From contig JAIXQV010000117.1 in NCBI GenBank assembly GCA_027485535.1, forward strand, positions 1 through 21,824: a stretch of 21,824 nucleotides of DNA, written 5' to 3'. The position numbers were made by a program, and so were the translations under genes. Position 1 is the stretch's first letter, and every line of letters begins with the position of its first letter. Source of the DNA: Oxalobacteraceae bacterium (lineage in GTDB: Bacteria; Pseudomonadota; Gammaproteobacteria; Burkholderiales; Burkholderiaceae_D). Shown here piece after piece: positions 14,963 through 21,824 of this stretch. The notes beneath the pieces are model-generated. The model did no database searches and was not told the DNA's origin. It saw only the letters and a program-made list of their open reading frames with translations.

Positions 14963-15773
14963 GGCAGAAGTGGACAAGTCCGCGAACGAAACGCAAGCAA
15001 CAGAGCGCCACGATAACAGATTCGTGCAGAGCGCGATGTTCAGCCGCCAATGGTGGCTGCTCCTGTTGCTGACGGTCTTGTTTGTTGGTCTGACGAGCAG
15101 CTTGGGTTTTTGGCAACTCAGTCGTGCGCATTTGCGTGAGCAGATCGAAGCAGAGCAGACGCGCAATGCAGCGCTGCCAGCCTTAAACAATGCGCAGCTT
15201 GAAAATCTCGCGACCGATAGCCAGCTGCTCTACCGTAGTCTGGCGCTGGAGGGACGCTGGATGTCGCAGTGGTCGGTGTATCTGAACCGACCCATGCAGG
15301 GGCAGGCAGGTTTCTGGGTCATGACGCCGTTGCAACTTGAGAGTGGCGGCGTGGTGCTAGTTCAGCGTGGCTGGGCGCCGCGTGACCCGGTGCTGCCCAA
15401 CAAAGCCCCCACTTTAAAAAACGCGCCTGATCGCGTTCACGTGAGTGGGCAATGGATCTCACCACCCTCCCGGCTGATGGAGCTGGAAAGCACTGCTAGC
15501 TCACCCGATACGTCTTTTTCTCAGGTGCGGCAAAATCTCGATGTGGTCCAGTACGAGCGCGAAACCGGTTTGAAGATCAGAGCGGTGATGCGACAAAACA
15601 GTACGGCGGATGACGGGCTGTCGCGAGAATGGCCAAACTTGGCCTCGCGAGCGCAGACCAACCGTGGTTATGCGTTTCAGTGGTTCGCCATGGCAGCTGT
15701 CGGTTTGTTGTTGTTCTTGTGGTTTCAGGTGTTCCGCAAGCGCCGTGCCGTCAACTCATCCGCCTCTTCCTGA
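14961..15773 (+). CDS. SURF1 family protein (cytochrome oxidase biogenesis)
   Basis: SURF1/Shy1 protein of about 270 residues, needed for haem a insertion into subunit I. The N-terminal helix ends in LGFWQLSRA, the family signature. The periplasmic part has LNRPMQGQAGFWVMTPLQL and VLVQRGWAPRD, and the C-terminus has NRGYAFQWFAMAAVGLLLFLWF as the second membrane helix. The start is uncertain: ATG 14961 overlaps the divergent DUF2909 start, ATG 14928 lies inside DUF2909, and ATG 15036 begins just before the first helix as in most homologues. If 15036 is right, about 70 bp remain for a divergent promoter. Confidence 0.9.
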   Translation: MAEVDKSANETQATERHDNRFVQSAMFSRQWWLLLLLTVLFVGLTSSLGFWQLSRAHLREQIEAEQTRNAALPALNNAQLENLATDSQLLYRSLALEGRWMSQWSVYLNRPMQGQAGFWVMTPLQLESGGVVLVQRGWAPRDPVLPNKAPTLKNAPDRVHVSGQWISPPSRLMELESTASSPDTSFSQVRQNLDVVQYERETGLKIRAVMRQNSTADDGLSREWPNLASRAQTNRGYAFQWFAMAAVGLLLFLWFQVFRKRRAVNSSASS

Positions 15774-15806
15774 GTGAATGCCTAAGTGAATACCTGAGTG
15801 AATACC
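15771..15806 (+). repeat. Three tandem 12-bp repeats after surf1
   Basis: TGAGTGAATGCC, TAAGTGAATACC and TGAGTGAATACC follow one another. The first three bases are the surf1 stop codon, and each later unit also begins with an in-frame stop (TAA, TGA). The block fills most of the 40-bp gap to the next gene and includes no clear ribosome binding site. Confidence 0.8.
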
Positions 15807-15813
15807 TTATCCA

Positions 15814-16473
15814 ATGACTGAACCTGCAACAACCAGTTTGCCGATGTCCGAGCCGACACAAGCCCCCGATGCTCAGCGCACAAAACGTGGCCGCTGGAAG
15901 CTGCTGCTCTTGCTTCTGGTGACCTTGGCGCCCGTCATCGCGTCTTACTTCACGTATTACGTGATCCGTCCGCAGGGCGAGAATTTTTATGGCCAGCTCA
16001 TCTCGCCACAGGTCGAGCTACCGGATCTCGAGGTGCTGAATAGTCAAGGCCAAACAGTCAATCTGCGCAGCTTGCGCGGGCAATGGTTGTTGATCACGGT
16101 CGCGGATGCGGCATGCGATGCAGCGTGCGAGAACAAGCTTTACCTCAGCCGGCAGATTCATATTGGCCTCGGCCCTGAACAGGACCGCCTTGAGCGCGTC
16201 TGGCTGTCCTTGGGACATCAAGCAGCACCTGAGCGTTTGGCAAAGGTCTTGGAAGGTGCGACGGTGCTTCGCACCGAAGACAAAGCGATTTCCAGCTGGC
16301 TGCAGCCGGATTCAAAGCAACAGCTTTCCGATCATTTTTATTTGGTGGATCCGCAGGGTTTCTGGATGATGCGATTTCCGCCAGATCCCGATTTGAAGGC
16401 AGCTGCCAGCATCAAGAAAACGCTCAACCGGCTAATGCGTGCCGCAAAATTCTGGGACCGTCCGGGCCGCTGA
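15814..16473 (+). CDS. SCO-like membrane-anchored thioredoxin-fold protein
   Basis: A 219-residue protein with a short cytoplasmic N-terminus, one transmembrane helix (about 28-50) and a periplasmic thioredoxin-like domain. It resembles SCO copper chaperones: DLEVLNSQGQTVNLRSLRGQW at the start of the fold, a CxxxC pair at C101 and C105 (ACDAAC), and a histidine H174 in DHFYLVDPQG, matching the SCO His position. The prolines of the canonical CPDICP loop are missing. Homologues lie between surf1 and the haem a genes in betaproteobacteria and are often annotated hypothetical. A role in copper or thiol delivery to the oxidase is inferred. It is separate from the SCO lipoprotein at 20038. Confidence 0.78.
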   Translation: MTEPATTSLPMSEPTQAPDAQRTKRGRWKLLLLLLVTLAPVIASYFTYYVIRPQGENFYGQLISPQVELPDLEVLNSQGQTVNLRSLRGQWLLITVADAACDAACENKLYLSRQIHIGLGPEQDRLERVWLSLGHQAAPERLAKVLEGATVLRTEDKAISSWLQPDSKQQLSDHFYLVDPQGFWMMRFPPDPDLKAAASIKKTLNRLMRAAKFWDRPGR

Positions 16474-16474
16474 C

Positions 16475-16897
16475 ATGAAAAACAAAACCTTTACAACTTG
16501 GCTGACGCTGGTGCTGGGTGCCTTCGGCCTGCATCGTTTTTATCTCTACGGCTCGCGCGATGCGATCGCGTGGCTGATGCCGATTCCAACAGCGCTTGGG
16601 GTCTATGGCTTCGAGCGTGTTGCCGAGTACGGTTTAGATGATGTGCTCAGCTGGTGGCTATTGCCACTGCTGGGTTTCCATCTGGCGGCGGTGTGTCTGA
16701 CTGCCATCGTGTATGGGCTCATGCCACAGGAGCGTTGGAATCTGCGCTTCAATCCCGAGGCAGATGCCGAGGCGAGTGCGGGCGCAACCAGCTGGATGAC
16801 GATCTTTCCTGTGATTATCAGCCTGATGCTGGGTACAGTATTCTTGCTTTCGGCATTCGCTTACGCATTCCAGCGGTACTTCGAGGTCACGGTATAG
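16475..16897 (+). CDS. TM2-domain-like small membrane protein
   Basis: A 140-residue membrane protein. The N-terminus TTWLTLVLGAFGLHRFYLYG resembles the TM2 domain (a helix, a GxxGxHRFYLG-like turn, a second helix). Two further hydrophobic helices follow (about 62-85 and 108-130), joined by a soluble loop. ATG 16475 begins one base after the stop of the SCO-like gene, so it is probably co-translated. The frame extends upstream to 16439, but that would overlap the neighbour. Function is unknown. It is convergent with the DUF2189 gene, with 7 bases between the stops. Confidence 0.75.
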   Translation: MKNKTFTTWLTLVLGAFGLHRFYLYGSRDAIAWLMPIPTALGVYGFERVAEYGLDDVLSWWLLPLLGFHLAAVCLTAIVYGLMPQERWNLRFNPEADAEASAGATSWMTIFPVIISLMLGTVFLLSAFAYAFQRYFEVTV

Positions 16898-16904
16898 GGC
16901 TGAA

Positions 16905-17681
16905 TCAGCCTGGCTCGGTGCTGGCTTGTGATGGTGGCACTAGCGCCTTGTAGACCTTCCAGGTCGTATGCCCAACCAACGGCGCTGTAATGGCCAGCGC
17001 GGGCAGGAACAACACCAAACTCGCCCCGATCAACAGGGCGATTAACACGGCCCACGTCAGCATGGCCGCTGGGTTTTGCCAAAGCGCGATGGCGCTGGCT
17101 GCAATCGCCTCGATGGTATCGGCGTCACGATCCAGCATCATCGGCATCGACACCACCGAGATCGCAAACACCAGGCTGGCAAACACAAACCCGACGCCTG
17201 TCCACACCATCAAGAACGGCAGGTTCGACACGGACGTGATTTTCATCAGCATGCCGGTCACATCCACATAGTCGTGGGTCGCAAACAAGGCGAACAGCAC
17301 CACCGAAACACGGGCCCAGACGATCATCAGAAACGTCAGGATCGCCGCAAAGAAGGCGATCGACTTCCAATTGCGCGACCAGGATTTCAGGCTTTGACGA
17401 ATCGAGATTTGGCCACTCAAGTCATACTGCCGCGAAAGATCGTAGATGCCGCAGCAGACAAACGGACCCATCAGGAAAAAGCCAGCGGTCAGACCCATCG
17501 TCATCTGCCAAATATTGGCGTACATGGAGAAAATCGCCTGACCCATCAGCACGAACAACAGTCCGTAGACCACTCCGGCAAAGCGGGTGGCGCGCATCTC
17601 GCGCGCGCCGTCCGCCAACAGGCCGACCACGGCGGATGGTGGCAGCGGCGCTGCTGGAAACGCCAATGAAAGCGTGCTCAT
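16905..17681 (-). CDS. DUF2189 domain-containing membrane protein
   Basis: A 258-residue integral membrane protein with about six hydrophobic helices, matching the DUF2189 family (FFLMGPFVCCGIYDLSRQYD, SMPMMLDRDADTIEAIAASA and the NPAAMLTWAVLIALLI end). No enzymatic motif is visible and the function is unknown. ATG 17681 is fixed by a perfect AGGAGG 6 bases upstream; the frame is open to 17828, but that part is not family-like. It lies antisense between the oxidase accessory genes and ctaB. Its promoter and that of ctaB must share the 265-bp divergent gap. Confidence 0.88.
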   Translation of the reverse strand: MSTLSLAFPAAPLPPSAVVGLLADGAREMRATRFAGVVYGLLFVLMGQAIFSMYANIWQMTMGLTAGFFLMGPFVCCGIYDLSRQYDLSGQISIRQSLKSWSRNWKSIAFFAAILTFLMIVWARVSVVLFALFATHDYVDVTGMLMKITSVSNLPFLMVWTGVGFVFASLVFAISVVSMPMMLDRDADTIEAIAASAIALWQNPAAMLTWAVLIALLIGASLVLFLPALAITAPLVGHTTWKVYKALVPPSQASTEPG

Positions 17682-17809
17682 GTGTGACCTCCTGCAACAA
17701 AATGCCCGCGTGGACCGGCTCATCCTAGCCCGGCTGCTGCCGTAGTGGCAAGCCCGCCCGGCCCTTAAAACTGCGGTCCGCCAAGCGATTTGCTGGCCGT
17801 AATCTGGCT

Positions 17810-17838
17810 CGGACAGGGTGGGGCGCAAAAGCTATAAT
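17810..17838 (+). promoter_or_regulatory. Sigma-70 type promoter of ctaB-ctaA-sco
   Basis: CGGACA (17810-17815, 4 of 6 to the -35) and a perfect TATAAT (17833-17838) are separated by 17 bases. The leader to ATG 17947 would be about 100 bases. Confidence 0.65.
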
Positions 17839-17946
17839 TTCGGGTTGAAAAAGTGTTCCGAAGACCCCGCCCATGCAAGCGCGCCCTACCTTGAATCCAG
17901 TCGGTGTTGGGCCTAGTGTCGGGGCGATACGCGGCGTCTATAGACC

Positions 17947-18876
17947 ATGTCTGATCCTATCCAAGTGCCATCCAGCAGCAGCGCCAGAATCGAGCGGCCA
18001 ATGAGCCCCTCGCTGCTCGGTCAGTACCTCGCGCTGTGCAAGCCGCGGGTGCTGCATCTGATCGTATTCTGCGCGTTCATTGGCATGGTGCTGGCCATTC
18101 CCGGTATGCCCTCGCTGGACGATGCGCTACGAATGCTCCTCGCGAGTGTCGGCATTTGGCTGGTTGCTGCTGCCGCTGCCGCGTTCAACTGCCTGGTTGA
18201 AAAGAGTATCGATGCAAAAATGCGCCGCACCGCTTGGCGCCCGACAGCACGTGGCGAGCTTTCCGATGTGCAGGCCTTGCTGTTTTCCGGTGTGTTGTGC
18301 GCACTTGGATCCTGGTTACTGTATGCGCTCATCAACCCGCTGACCATGTGGCTGACCTTCGCCACTTTCATTGGGTATGCAGTGGTGTACACCGTGATTC
18401 TAAAGCCGCTCACACCACAGAACATCGTGATTGGTGGCGCATCGGGCGCCATGCCGCCGGTGCTCGGCTGGGCTGCCATGACCGGTGAAGTCTCTGCCGA
18501 GGCGCTGATACTTTTTCTGATTATCTTTTTGTGGACGCCGCCGCATTTCTGGGCGCTCGCTTTGTACCGCACCGAGGACTACCGTAAATCCGGGCTGCCC
18601 ATGCTACCCGTCACGCACGGTAGTGAGTTCACACGCTTCCAGATTTTGCTCTACACCTTCTTGCTGATGGCAGCTTGCCTGATGCCATATGCATTGGGTA
18701 TGAGTTCTTGGTTGTATCTGATCGTTGCGCTGGTGCTGAGTGTCGGATTCATTTACTACGCAGTGCGTTTAATGCGTGAGTACTCTGATGCACTAGCACG
18801 CACGACCTTCCGCTTTTCATTAATTCATTTGTCGGCATTGTTTGCCGCTCTGCTGCTGGATCACTACCTTGTTTGA
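17947..18876 (+). CDS. ctaB: Protohaem IX farnesyltransferase (haem O synthase)
   Basis: UbiA-family prenyltransferase that adds farnesyl to protohaem to give haem O, 309 residues with about eight or nine membrane helices. The first Asp-rich active-site motif is NCLVEKSIDAKMRRTAWRP (loop 2-3). LWTPPHFWALALYRTEDYRKSGLPML holds the second conserved region. The N-terminus LGQYLALCKPRVL is typical. ATG 17947 has no clear ribosome binding site; ATG 18001 (MSPSLLGQYL) would fit shorter homologues. It is the first gene of a ctaB-ctaA-sco unit, 16 bp before ctaA. Confidence 0.96.
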   Translation: MSDPIQVPSSSSARIERPMSPSLLGQYLALCKPRVLHLIVFCAFIGMVLAIPGMPSLDDALRMLLASVGIWLVAAAAAAFNCLVEKSIDAKMRRTAWRPTARGELSDVQALLFSGVLCALGSWLLYALINPLTMWLTFATFIGYAVVYTVILKPLTPQNIVIGGASGAMPPVLGWAAMTGEVSAEALILFLIIFLWTPPHFWALALYRTEDYRKSGLPMLPVTHGSEFTRFQILLYTFLLMAACLMPYALGMSSWLYLIVALVLSVGFIYYAVRLMREYSDALARTTFRFSLIHLSALFAALLLDHYLV

Positions 18877-18892
18877 AACGGTGGAAGCGGGC

Positions 18893-20017
18893 ATGTTGAT
18901 CGGGCTGTCGATCAAGGCCCTGATTCTGGCAGCGATTCCTTTGGCACTGGTGTACGTAGCGCGTGGTGAGGACCGCTATCGTCGACTGGCATGGGTCACG
19001 GTGTTCTTCACCTTCGACCTGATTGTGTTTGGTGCCTTTACTCGCCTGACGGACTCCGGGCTGGGTTGCCCCGATTGGCCCGGCTGCTATGGTGAGGCAA
19101 ATCCCTTTCTGGCGCATGCAGACATCAGTGCGGCAGAAGCTGCACAACCTACCGGGCCAGTAACCGTCGTCAAAGCGTGGATAGAGATGATTCATCGCTA
19201 TCTCGCGATGGGCGTCGGTGTGCTGATCATTGCCTTGTTGGTGATCGCAACGCGCTTGTGGCGAAAGACCGCCTTGCCGCGTTACCACCCTGCTTTGCCA
19301 ATTGCATTGCTGATCTGGGTTTGTGTGCAAGGTGCGTTTGGCGCTCTCACCGTCACACTCAAGCTGCAACCGGTGATTGTGACCAGCCACCTGCTGCTGG
19401 GTATGGGGCTGCTCGCCATGCTGGTGTGGCATGCCACACGACAAAGCGAAACGGAACATACCGTCATTCCCGCTGATTCAGCTGATGCGCCCGCAGCTTT
19501 GCGTGCCTTAGCCTTGATCGCGCTGGCGCTCGGTTTTACTCAGATTGCTTTGGGTGGCTGGGTCAGTACTAACTATGCGGCACTAGCCTGTGGTGGGTTT
19601 CCGCTGTGCCAGGGTGCAGTAGTGCCAGCCATGGATTTTGAACATGGCTTCACTTTATGGCGCCAGTTAGGCATGACCGCGGGCGGTGAATATCTTCCAT
19701 TTGATGCACTGGTAGCCGTGCATTGGGTGCATCGATTATTCGCGCTGGTCGTCGTCACGGTAGTGGGGTTGACGGCCTGGCGTGCAATGCAAATTACAGC
19801 CTCTGCAGATATCGGCCGCTGGTTGCTCTGGTTAATTGCACTGCAGTTTTTGTCGGGCATCAGTACGGTGGTATTCAACTGGCCATTAGCTTTGGCGGTG
19901 CTGCATAACGCAGGTGCCGCCTTGATGGTGGTGTTGCTCACCATATTGAATTGCCGTGTCGCTATTCGCGGCCAAGTAAATGAAGCGCGGCTTGAACAAG
20001 CCGCAATGACTGCATGA
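18893..20017 (+). CDS. ctaA: Haem A synthase (CtaA/COX15)
   Basis: Membrane enzyme that oxidises the C8 methyl of haem O to the formyl of haem A, 374 residues, eight helices in two halves. Haem-ligand histidines sit in EMIHRYLAM, VTSHLLLGM, VHWVHRLFAL and VLHNAGAAL. Each half has a periplasmic cysteine pair (GCPDWPGCY and ACGGFPLCQG). ATG 18893 is chosen because GGAAG lies just upstream; the frame is open to 18842 within ctaB. Here ctaB precedes ctaA, the reverse of the order I regard as common in related genomes. Confidence 0.96.
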   Translation: MLIGLSIKALILAAIPLALVYVARGEDRYRRLAWVTVFFTFDLIVFGAFTRLTDSGLGCPDWPGCYGEANPFLAHADISAAEAAQPTGPVTVVKAWIEMIHRYLAMGVGVLIIALLVIATRLWRKTALPRYHPALPIALLIWVCVQGAFGALTVTLKLQPVIVTSHLLLGMGLLAMLVWHATRQSETEHTVIPADSADAPAALRALALIALALGFTQIALGGWVSTNYAALACGGFPLCQGAVVPAMDFEHGFTLWRQLGMTAGGEYLPFDALVAVHWVHRLFALVVVTVVGLTAWRAMQITASADIGRWLLWLIALQFLSGISTVVFNWPLALAVLHNAGAALMVVLLTILNCRVAIRGQVNEARLEQAAMTA

Positions 20018-20037
20018 TTTTCGGGTGTTAACTCGCT

Positions 20038-20631
20038 ATGCGCCGACTACTTCTATTGTTGTGCTGTGTGTGTGCCTTAGTGGCTTGCGACAGCAAAGTG
20101 CCCACACCCAAGGTGAGCTTCGCCAACACGGATGTTACGGGTTCCGATTTTGGCCGCGATTTTGAATTAACTGATCACACCGGTCAGCGTCGAAGCTTGG
20201 CGGATTATCGCGGCAAGGTGGTGGCCTTGTTTTTTGGCTTCGCGCAGTGTCCGGATATTTGCCCGACGACGCTATCGGATTTGGCGCAGGTAAAACAGCA
20301 GCTCGGTAAGGATGGCGACAAACTGCAAGTGCTGTTTATCACGGTAGATCCGGAGCGCGATACGCAAGAAGTCTTGGCTAGTTTCGTACCCGTATTCGAT
20401 TCGAGTTTCGTTGCGCTACGCGGTGATAAAGCCGAGACGGACAAGGTAACCAAAGACTTTAAAGTCTTTGCGCAAAAAGTGGCGGGCAAAGATGGCGGTG
20501 CATACACCATCGACCATACTGCTGCGACCTACGTCTACGACCCCCAAGGGCGCCTACGCTTATTCGTGAGGCACGGGCAGACGCTCAGTCTCGTAGGGGA
20601 TGTAAAGCAACTGATTGCAGAGGCGCGTTGA
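20038..20631 (+). CDS. SCO1/SenC family lipoprotein (CuA assembly)
   Basis: SCO-family copper chaperone of 197 residues that helps assemble CuA in subunit II. The signal peptide ends in the lipobox LVAC (C17), so it is an inner- or outer-membrane-anchored periplasmic lipoprotein. The thioredoxin-like domain has the copper site CPDICP (C71 and C75) and H160 in DHTAATYVYDPQG. LFITVDPERDT is the other family block. It lies 20 bp after ctaA on the same strand and is convergent with rpoH, with 12 bases between the stops. Confidence 0.95.
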   Translation: MRRLLLLLCCVCALVACDSKVPTPKVSFANTDVTGSDFGRDFELTDHTGQRRSLADYRGKVVALFFGFAQCPDICPTTLSDLAQVKQQLGKDGDKLQVLFITVDPERDTQEVLASFVPVFDSSFVALRGDKAETDKVTKDFKVFAQKVAGKDGGAYTIDHTAATYVYDPQGRLRLFVRHGQTLSLVGDVKQLIAEAR

Positions 20632-20643
20632 AATAAGCGCTCC

Positions 20644-21546
20644 TTATGCGTACTCAGCCAGCGCTGCCTTCATTTTCTTCATAGCCGCAACTTCGATCTG
20701 ACGGATGCGTTCAGCTGATACACCGAACTCATCCGCCAGCTCATGCAGCGTGGCGCCCGAGCCGTCGTCATTGGCCAGCCAGCGTGCCTCAACAATACGG
20801 CGCGCGCGTGCATCCAGGGCACTGAGCGCTTGTTCCAGACCTTCCGACTGCAGACGATCGTAATGCTTGGCCTCCAGCACTTTCAGCGGCTCGGAATGAT
20901 CAGCCGAGAGATAGGAGATCGGTGCGAACTTTGCGTCGTCATCTTCGTCAGAAGGCGCATCAAGCGCAATATCACGCCCTGATAAACGCGTTTCCATCTC
21001 GATGACTTCTTCGCGTTTTACATTCAGTGAAGCAGCCAGATCATCCACCTGTTCCGGCGTCATAGTATCGAGACCGGTCTTGTGACTGCGCAGATTGAAA
21101 AACAGTTTGCGCTGCGCTTTGGTGGTGGCTAGCTTCACCATGCGCCAGTTGCGCAGAATGTATTCATGGATCTCTGCTTTGATCCAATGCATTGCATAGG
21201 ACACCAAGCGCACACCTTGCTCGGGGTCGAAGCGCTTGACCGCTTTCATCAAGCCGATGTTTCCCTCTTGGATCAGGTCCGCGTGAGGCAGGCCGTAACC
21301 AAGGTAGCCACGCGCGATTGACACCACCAAACGCAGATGCGACATCACGAGCTTTTGCGCTGACGCTAAATCACCTTCATCGCGCAGCTTGCGCGCGAGG
21401 TTCGCTTCCTCTTCCTGCGAGAGCATGGGAAGGCGATTAACAGTAGAGATATAGGCATCAATGTTGCCAACACTGGCTGGAAGTCCGAGAGCCAGCGCCT
21501 GGCGACCGGCCGGCACGAGGGCAGACGATGCGGACATAGCTGTCAT
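20644..21546 (-). CDS. rpoH: RNA polymerase sigma factor RpoH (sigma-32)
   Basis: Heat-shock sigma factor of 300 residues. Region 1.2 begins with IDAYISTVNRLPMLSQEEE. Region 2 contains HLRLVVSIARGY and LIQEGNIGLMKAVKRFDPEQG, and promoter -10 recognition WIKAEIHEYILRNWRMVK. The RpoH box QRKLFFNLR (145-153) is diagnostic and separates it from RpoD and RpoS. Region 4.2 (LHELADEFGVSAERIRQIE) is the -35-binding helix-turn-helix. AGGAGA about 6 bases upstream supports ATG 21546; ATG 21537 is possible. Its promoter carries a CIRCE element, so the HrcA repressor probably controls it. Confidence 0.97.
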   Translation of the reverse strand: MTAMSASSALVPAGRQALALGLPASVGNIDAYISTVNRLPMLSQEEEANLARKLRDEGDLASAQKLVMSHLRLVVSIARGYLGYGLPHADLIQEGNIGLMKAVKRFDPEQGVRLVSYAMHWIKAEIHEYILRNWRMVKLATTKAQRKLFFNLRSHKTGLDTMTPEQVDDLAASLNVKREEVIEMETRLSGRDIALDAPSDEDDDAKFAPISYLSADHSEPLKVLEAKHYDRLQSEGLEQALSALDARARRIVEARWLANDDGSGATLHELADEFGVSAERIRQIEVAAMKKMKAALAEYA

Positions 21547-21553
21547 TGGTTCT

Positions 21554-21599
21554 CCTGAGGCGGAAATTAAGGCTGCGGCAGGGTCTGCCGCGTTTCAGG
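21554..21599 (-). promoter_or_regulatory. Structured rpoH leader: GC hairpin and stem overlapping the ribosome binding site
   Basis: In the rpoH leader, GCGGCAG and CTGCCGC (21575-21591) form a perfect 7-bp hairpin with a 3-base loop. An outer pair, CCTGA (21599-21595 on the minus strand) with TCAGG (21558-21554), encloses it. The TCAGG arm overlaps the start of the AGGAGA ribosome binding site. This could be a temperature-sensitive translational switch. The outer stem is only 5 bp, so this is speculative. Confidence 0.35.
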
Positions 21600-21604
21600 T
21601 GTAA

Positions 21605-21634
21605 ATATTAGCACTCTGCGGGGAGGAGTGCTAA
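21605..21634 (-). promoter_or_regulatory. Perfect CIRCE element (HrcA operator) over the rpoH promoter
   Basis: TTAGCACTC (21608-21616), nine bases, GAGTGCTAA (21626-21634): identical to the CIRCE consensus bound by the heat-shock repressor HrcA. On the minus strand a -10 TAATAT (21610-21605) overlaps one arm. A -35-like TTAGCA (21634-21629, spacer 18) lies in the other, so HrcA binding would block RNA polymerase. The rpoH start is about 60 bases downstream. Confidence 0.93.
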
Positions 21635-21703
21635 GTCCCGGCTAAGGTGAATAAATTGATATTTCGCTAATTTTTGGTGGTTGCAGGTCAGGCAAGGCCT
21701 TGG

Positions 21704-21723
21704 ATCCCGGCCTTCGTCGGGAT
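21704..21723. repeat. REP-like short palindrome (ATCCCG-N8-CGGGAT)
   Basis: An inverted repeat ATCCCG with CGGGAT. In one minus-strand frame it translates as VIPTKAGIQ, close to the VIPAKAGI string characteristic of a REP/dRS3-like intergenic repeat in betaproteobacteria. The rest of 21635-21824 shows no convincing coding sequence in either direction. Confidence 0.5.
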
Positions 21724-21824
21724 AACTGATGGGAAGTTGAGCCTAGGCGCCCAGAGAGCCGCTGTGGCGATGGTCATTGGAACGACGGGTGGATAGTTGA
21801 TCCCTACAATCAAGCGGTAAGCCG

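Noticed and set aside
16898..16910. Palindrome GGCTGA-A-TCAGCC between the convergent TM2-like and DUF2189 genes
   Set aside because: No T-run on either side and a 1-base centre that cannot form a hairpin loop at full length, so not called a terminator.
17874..18003. Possible small upstream open frame in the ctaB leader
   Set aside because: Weak ribosome binding site and no recognisable sequence; it overlaps ctaB in another frame. Not enough to call a leader peptide.
20633..20647. ATAAG/CTTAT inverted repeat between sco and rpoH
   Set aside because: Only 5 AT-rich base pairs and no T-run; too weak for a terminator call.
21724..21824. Possible end of a neighbouring gene at the right edge
   Set aside because: One minus-strand frame is open to the edge but reads through the REP-like repeat (VIPTKAGIQ), a usual sign of a spurious frame. 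No family similarity is seen.

Overview
The window looks like chromosomal DNA of a betaproteobacterium, most likely Burkholderiales and perhaps close to Oxalobacteraceae. The evidence is gene content and order: a ctaC-ctaD-small assembly gene-ctaG-DUF2970-ctaE cytochrome oxidase operon followed by DUF2909, surf1, ctaB, ctaA and sco, with GC-moderate coding bias throughout. The family assignment is inference. I see no insertion sequence, prophage, CRISPR array, tRNA or rRNA. The window is densely coding.

Region 1 (1-6435) is a lipid and oxidative/light-stress neighbourhood. On the minus strand, reading right to left, are an exported glutathione peroxidase, a FAD-dependent oxidoreductase, a DUF1365 protein and a cyclopropane-fatty-acid-synthase-type methyltransferase that runs off the left edge. 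The last three are translationally linked. On the plus strand are an Fe-S (6-4)-type photolyase (PhrB/FeS-BCP family) and a di-iron ferritin-like/acyl-ACP-desaturase-like protein. A structured terminator-like leader precedes the FAD gene, and three TGTCAY repeats at exact 11-bp period (Pho-box-like) precede the di-iron gene.

Region 2 (6457-9220) is housekeeping: a periplasmic PCuAC copper chaperone with a His-rich tail, trmL and comF on the minus strand, then divergent bioC.

Region 3 (9361-20631) builds an aa3-type cytochrome c oxidase. It begins with a di-haem c4-type cytochrome (probable electron donor), then subunit II, subunit I, a 37-residue small assembly protein, the Cox11/CtaG copper chaperone, a DUF2970 protein and subunit III, and ends at a strong intrinsic terminator. 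Beyond it lie DUF2909 (minus), SURF1, a divergent SCO-like protein, a TM2-like membrane protein, DUF2189 (minus), then haem O synthase (ctaB), haem A synthase (ctaA) and a SCO lipoprotein. Together they supply the subunits, haem a and the copper centres. The PCuAC protein of region 2 probably serves the same oxidase.

Region 4 (20644-21824) is rpoH on the minus strand. A perfect CIRCE operator (HrcA site) lies over its likely promoter, and its leader can form a hairpin whose outer stem covers the start of the ribosome binding site. A REP-like repeat lies near the right edge. Nearly everything is a recognisable family. The most interesting signals are regulatory, plus the functional grouping of region 1.
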